Shown: piece after piece, positions 9,245 to 11,886 of the stretch
Numbering within the stretch: the stretch's first letter is position 1
How the letters are laid out: the number at the start of each line of letters is the position of its first letter
Assembly (NCBI GenBank): GCA_003024985.2
Contig: PXIH01S0002660.1
Reading direction: 5' to 3' (one strand)
DNA length: 11,886 nt
DNA from: Euperipatoides rowelli
Taxonomy: Eukaryota; Onychophora; Udeonychophora; Euonychophora; Peripatopsidae
Translations under genes and position numbers: made by a program
Notes under the pieces: model-generated
What the model was told of the DNA's origin: nothing
The model's database searches: none
The model's input: only the letters and a program-made list of their open reading frames with translations

Positions 9245-9272
9245 CTGCAAAGAAAGAAAAAAAAAAGAATTA
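9245..9272 (-). other. Splice acceptor of the TMEM86 terminal exon
   Basis: On the minus strand a long T/C tract (T-runs broken by single C) leads to TTTGCAG, with the exon beginning TTAAAAAGTG. A second AG lies eight bases into the exon (TTAAAAAG). Homology to GPKLVPFFK begins right after, and the first AG keeps the frame at phase 0, with LKS ahead of the GPKLV block as in vertebrate relatives. Confidence 0.85.
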
Positions 9273-9323
9273 TTTCCTAAACAGCTTGTTGAACATTATA
9301 ATCTAAATAAAATAGTATGGTAG

Positions 9324-9348
9324 CACTACTACTACCACTACTACTACT
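9324..9348. repeat. (CTA)n microsatellite
   Basis: Imperfect CTA/ACT triplets, interrupted by ACCA, inside the presumed intron of TMEM86. Confidence 0.85.
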
Positions 9349-9455
9349 GTAATAGTATAATAAGAATAAGACTAATAATAAGATATTATTGGAATATATA
9401 TAACAAAAAAATAATAATACCGGTACCGTAGAATGGCGATCAAGTGCACTTGCAC

Positions 9456-9815
9456 AATTTTTGGGGATATATCACTTTTATTAGCAGAAATCTAAGAACA
9501 AATTTATAGATTTTACTTACCCTAATGGTGTATTTTTAGTTTTTATTTTCATTTTTCTGAGGAGCTAAGCTTCGTTTTCACTACATTTTCTTCGTTTTGA
9601 AGAAAACCAGATCGTATACGCTCGGATTTCTTACNGGGAAGANATTTTGTGATTCGCGTAATGGCCAAAAAAGTCTCGTCAAACAGTTCTCTTCTCGCAG
9701 GGAGCTATTATTGCACAGAGGGCATTCTGGGTACTATATGTCGTTTAAACATTTTGAATATTTATGGTAGGAATTAAATAGTATTTAGGGGATCTTGAAG
9801 GATGAAGGGAATATA
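9456..9815 (+). repeat. Left arm of the long inverted repeat
   Basis: Pairs with 9824-10162. It has unresolved bases at 9635 and 9643, which the other arm reads as C on the equivalent strand. On the minus strand it contains a strong splice-donor-like sequence, AGG then GTAAGT (9515-9520). Confidence 0.85.
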
Positions 9816-9823
9816 ATCTAGAA

Positions 9824-10162
9824 TATATTCCCTTCATCCTTCAAGATCCCCTAAATATCATTTTATTTAAACAACATAAAAGTACCCAGAATGCCCTCGT
9901 GTACAATAATAGCTCCCTGCGAGAAGAGAACTATTTGACGAGACATTTTTGGCCATTACGAGATTCACAAAATGTCTTCCCGATAAGAAATCCGAGTGTA
10001 TACGACCTGGTTTTCTTCAAAACGAAGAAAATGTAGTGAAAATAAAGTTTAGCTCCTCTGAAAAATGAAAATAAAAAACTAAAAATACACCATTAGGGTG
10101 AGTAAAATCTATAAATTTGTTCTTAGATTTCTGCTAATAAAAGTGATATGTCCCCCAATTTT
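9824..10162 (-). repeat. Right arm of the long inverted repeat
   Basis: Mirror copy of the left arm. The donor-like site is kept as AGG then GTGAGT on the plus strand (10098-10103). The short reading frame preceding it in the left arm is broken here by an extra A in an A-run. Confidence 0.85.
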
Positions 10163-10183
10163 CATTCGTTCAGGGCAAAAAGG

Positions 10184-10213
10184 GAATGGCATCCTTGTAA
10201 AAGGACACCATTC
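10184..10213. repeat. Short hairpin at the right end of the foldback
   Basis: GAATGGCATCCTT and AAGGACACCATTC are near-perfect inverted repeats around GTAA. GAATGG here is the same hexamer as the element's left end, so the outer right end may have been locally duplicated in inverted orientation. Confidence 0.6.
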
Positions 10214-10479
10214 TAGTGAATCTTAGATTTGCTACAATGGACTGTATAACTGCCCTGAAGCACATTTGTTTGGCTAGAATCAGAATTGAACAATACTGTA
10301 TAGTAATGTGCTCTTGTTGGACGATGGCGCACTTTATTTAACTTTGGCCGAGAAATAGGAGAAGCAAACTTATTTGGTGGGGTGCCCTTTGATGGCATTC
10401 TATGGTAATAGGTATAAGAAAAATGGTTTAAGAAAAGTAGTAGTAAAAATATAAAGAATAAAAATATAATAAGTTTCAT
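10213..10479 (-). CDS. Candidate small secreted or membrane-anchored protein
   Basis: An 88-residue frame beginning with ATG (10477-10479) and G at -3. The N-terminus has a short basic start, then a hydrophobic run (about residues 3-18, LIIFLFFIFLLLLFL) resembling a signal peptide or single membrane anchor. It is followed by a basic, proline-containing tail (RMPSKGTPPNKFASPISRP, then KVRHRPTRAHYYTV) and a polar C-terminus. The part beyond the hydrophobic run is distinctly less AT-rich than its surroundings, which favours coding. Against it, the hydrophobic run could be chance translation of an A/T tract, no family is recognised, and the stop codon is formed exactly at the edge of the foldback element. 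It may be a real small gene cut short by the insertion, an exon, or chance. Confidence 0.25.
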   Translation of the reverse strand: MKLIIFLFFIFLLLLFLNHFSYTYYHRMPSKGTPPNKFASPISRPKLNKVRHRPTRAHYYTVLFNSDSSQTNVLQGSYTVHCSKSKIH

Positions 10480-11620
10480 AACAAAGAAATTAGCAGTTTA
10501 ATGCAAATTTGCTGCTTGGAATAATCACTATTATTTTTTTTTTAAGAAAAAATGATAAACATGGTATTTCATTACAATTTTTTCTTATGAAACCAAACAC
10601 CAGTGAATGTAAAATGCAAAACTATAATTTTTGAGAAATCTATGTTATTGCAATATAATAAGTCTATAATTTATTTGTGTCATTCAGTTTTGCCAACACA
10701 CTTTGAAATTGAACAGAAGCAAATCTAAATACTGATTTTTTTCTGTTATGCGCTAATCGGCTAAAATTAATATGTTCCACCCAAAATTCCATCATATTTT
10801 TGACCCAGTTTTCCCCCTTTACACCAATATAAAAAAACAAGCCTTCACAGAATTCTCAGTGTAATGAAGATTGAGAAGGCAGCAAATCATTTAGAACGGT
10901 TTTTTGAATGGGTACTTGAAATCCCAATGTAGCAGAAATTTTATCAAATTTCCGTGACAAAATATTTTTATCTCGTTAATATTATGCAGGGAATGTTAAA
11001 TTACAATAGGTATGTTATCTTCCCCCCCCCCCTCCACTCCCAATTTATTTTAATATTTTTTTAAGATGTTAATAATTTGATATCAATTCTTACTAATATT
11101 TGAATTTTTTTTTTTTTGAGATATTAATTTCTTGCTTAAAGGTTGATTGGATATAGCGATTATATCAATGTTTTCACAATTAAAAATGTAGGCTATTCAT
11201 ACATAAAACATTAAAAGATAGCGTAAAAAGGAAAGATATCAATTACAAAAATTCATTTAATAAACAGGAACGTAATAGCCTAAATCACTTAATTTTTGTA
11301 AGCAACTAATCTATTTCATTCATGTATCCTGAAAAATTAAAATTACGTTAGTTACAGAAAATACACAAATTTCAGTTTGCATCTGAATAAAAATTATACT
11401 AACTATTATCTCATTTCGAAGCTAGGATTATATTTTTCAAATATTTTTTTTTACATCCTGAATGAATGGATACCGGTACTAATTTTTTTTTTCCAGACAT
11501 TTTTATACTTGTGATCTTAGTTAACCATCATAGTACCATGGGGAATGGGGGTGCAGGCGCATCCCATATTTTCTTTTCAGTTCTATTTTATTTGTCAATT
11601 AATTTATATTTTTAAATAAT
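10480..11620. other. AT-rich noncoding sequence, no gene seen
   Basis: AT-rich sequence with T-runs, a run of about 12 C (near 11022-11033) and a T-run near 11107-11118. TAGGCTA/TAGCCTA words occur at 11189 and 11276. No coding frame, RNA gene or element end is supported. If TMEM86 exon 1 lies in the window it could be here, but no convincing short coding exon with a good donor was found. Confidence 0.5.
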
Positions 11621-11630
11621 CCTAATGCCT

Positions 11631-11886
11631 GTGTTTAGTGGTAAGAGCCTAGGCTTCCCATGTCCATGACATACAGTATATATTCACCTAAGTAACTGTG
11701 TCAAGTGTGGTGGTCTAGTGGTGAGTGTCTAGGCTTCCCATGTCCATGAATGTCCATGACATACAGTATATATTCCCCTAAGTAACTGTGTCAAGGTGTG
11801 GTGGTCTAGTGGTGAGAGTCTAGACTTATCATGTCCATGCCATATAGTCATTGAGGTATCTGTGTCAAGGTGTGGTGGTCTAGTGG
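11631..11886 (+). repeat. Tandem array of SINE-head-like units
   Basis: Four successive units, the last cut by the window edge, each begin with GGTCTAGTGGTGAG or a variant (starts of the GTCTAGTG word at 11633, 11713, 11804 and 11878). Spacing is therefore 80, 91 and 74 bp. The shared body is CTAGGCTTCCCATGTCCATG, then ACATACAGTATATATTC and AAGTAACTGTGTCAAG. Unit 2 is longer because TGTCCATGA is duplicated inside it. The leading word has the form of a tRNA A box, and the units resemble the start of the SINE at 2604-2640, but no B box is visible. It looks like a satellite or minisatellite derived from a SINE head. Confidence 0.8.

Larger units (their letters stand above)
9431..10213. mobile_element. 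Long inverted repeat (foldback or MITE-like element)
   Basis: Two arms of roughly 340-360 bp are reverse complements around a centre at 9819/9820 with only eight unpaired bases. The innermost stretch of about 33 bp on each side pairs perfectly, and the arms then match at roughly nine positions in ten, apart from a net 21-base insertion in the left arm (near 9755-9780). The extreme ends are GAATGG (9431-9436) and CCATTC (10208-10213), each bordered by TA (9429-9430 and 10214-10215). This fits a TA target duplication as in Tc1/mariner-like MITEs, but the region between the arms and these ends is poorly matched. There is no transposase. The alternative is an inverted duplication of host sequence. 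Transcription in either direction would give a long hairpin RNA. Confidence 0.75.

Noticed and set aside
11022-11033. C-run as a structural or regulatory element
   Set aside because: A simple homopolymer; several similar short runs occur in the window and nothing else marks it.
1-11886. CRISPR array, bacterial operon or defence system
   Set aside because: The sequence is clearly eukaryotic. The only regularly spaced repeats are the SINE-head array at the right edge, whose units adjoin without unique spacers.

Overview
The window is AT-rich, intron- and transposon-laden animal DNA, most likely from an arthropod or another invertebrate. The evidence is a spliced gene with a typical polypyrimidine/AG acceptor, a Ty1/copia LTR retrotransposon, a hAT-type DNA transposon with an 8-bp target duplication, a tRNA-derived SINE, and no bacterial gene organisation. 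A few isolated N bases show that it comes from a draft assembly. The species cannot be fixed from the sequence alone.

The one confident host gene is on the minus strand at 8543-9244: the large terminal coding exon of a TMEM86-family (YhhN-type) lysoplasmalogenase, a multi-pass membrane enzyme. Its short first coding exon is not securely located and lies upstream, at higher coordinates. If the gene extends that way, the long inverted repeat at 9431-10213 may lie in its first intron or 5' region. A second, weak candidate is a small minus-strand ORF at 10213-10479 with a signal-peptide-like N-terminus.

The left and centre are mostly mobile DNA. In order: sparse AT-rich sequence (1-1540); two inverted copies of a GC-richer dispersed repeat (around 1634-1697 and 2345-2423); a tRNA-derived SINE with an RNA polymerase III B box (2588-2700); more AT-rich sequence; a complete-looking non-autonomous hAT element (3517-4564) with 11-bp TIRs and a perfect 8-bp target duplication; then, 27 bp after its last base, a decayed copia element (4592-7233, minus strand). 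The copia element keeps both LTRs, a tRNA-type primer binding site, gag with a zinc knuckle, part of protease and the RNase H domain. It has lost the integrase core and nearly all of reverse transcriptase, and carries several frameshifts and stops, so it cannot move by itself.

The right side holds the TMEM86 exon, a CTA microsatellite, a roughly 780-bp foldback element with a tip loop of only 8 nt and TA at each end, AT-rich filler, and at the window edge a tandem array (11631-11886, running off the end) whose units resemble the head of the SINE at 2588. Nothing here forms an operon or cooperating gene set. I found no clear evidence of an undescribed multi-gene system. The most notable structures are the foldback, the SINE-head array and the internally deleted copia element.
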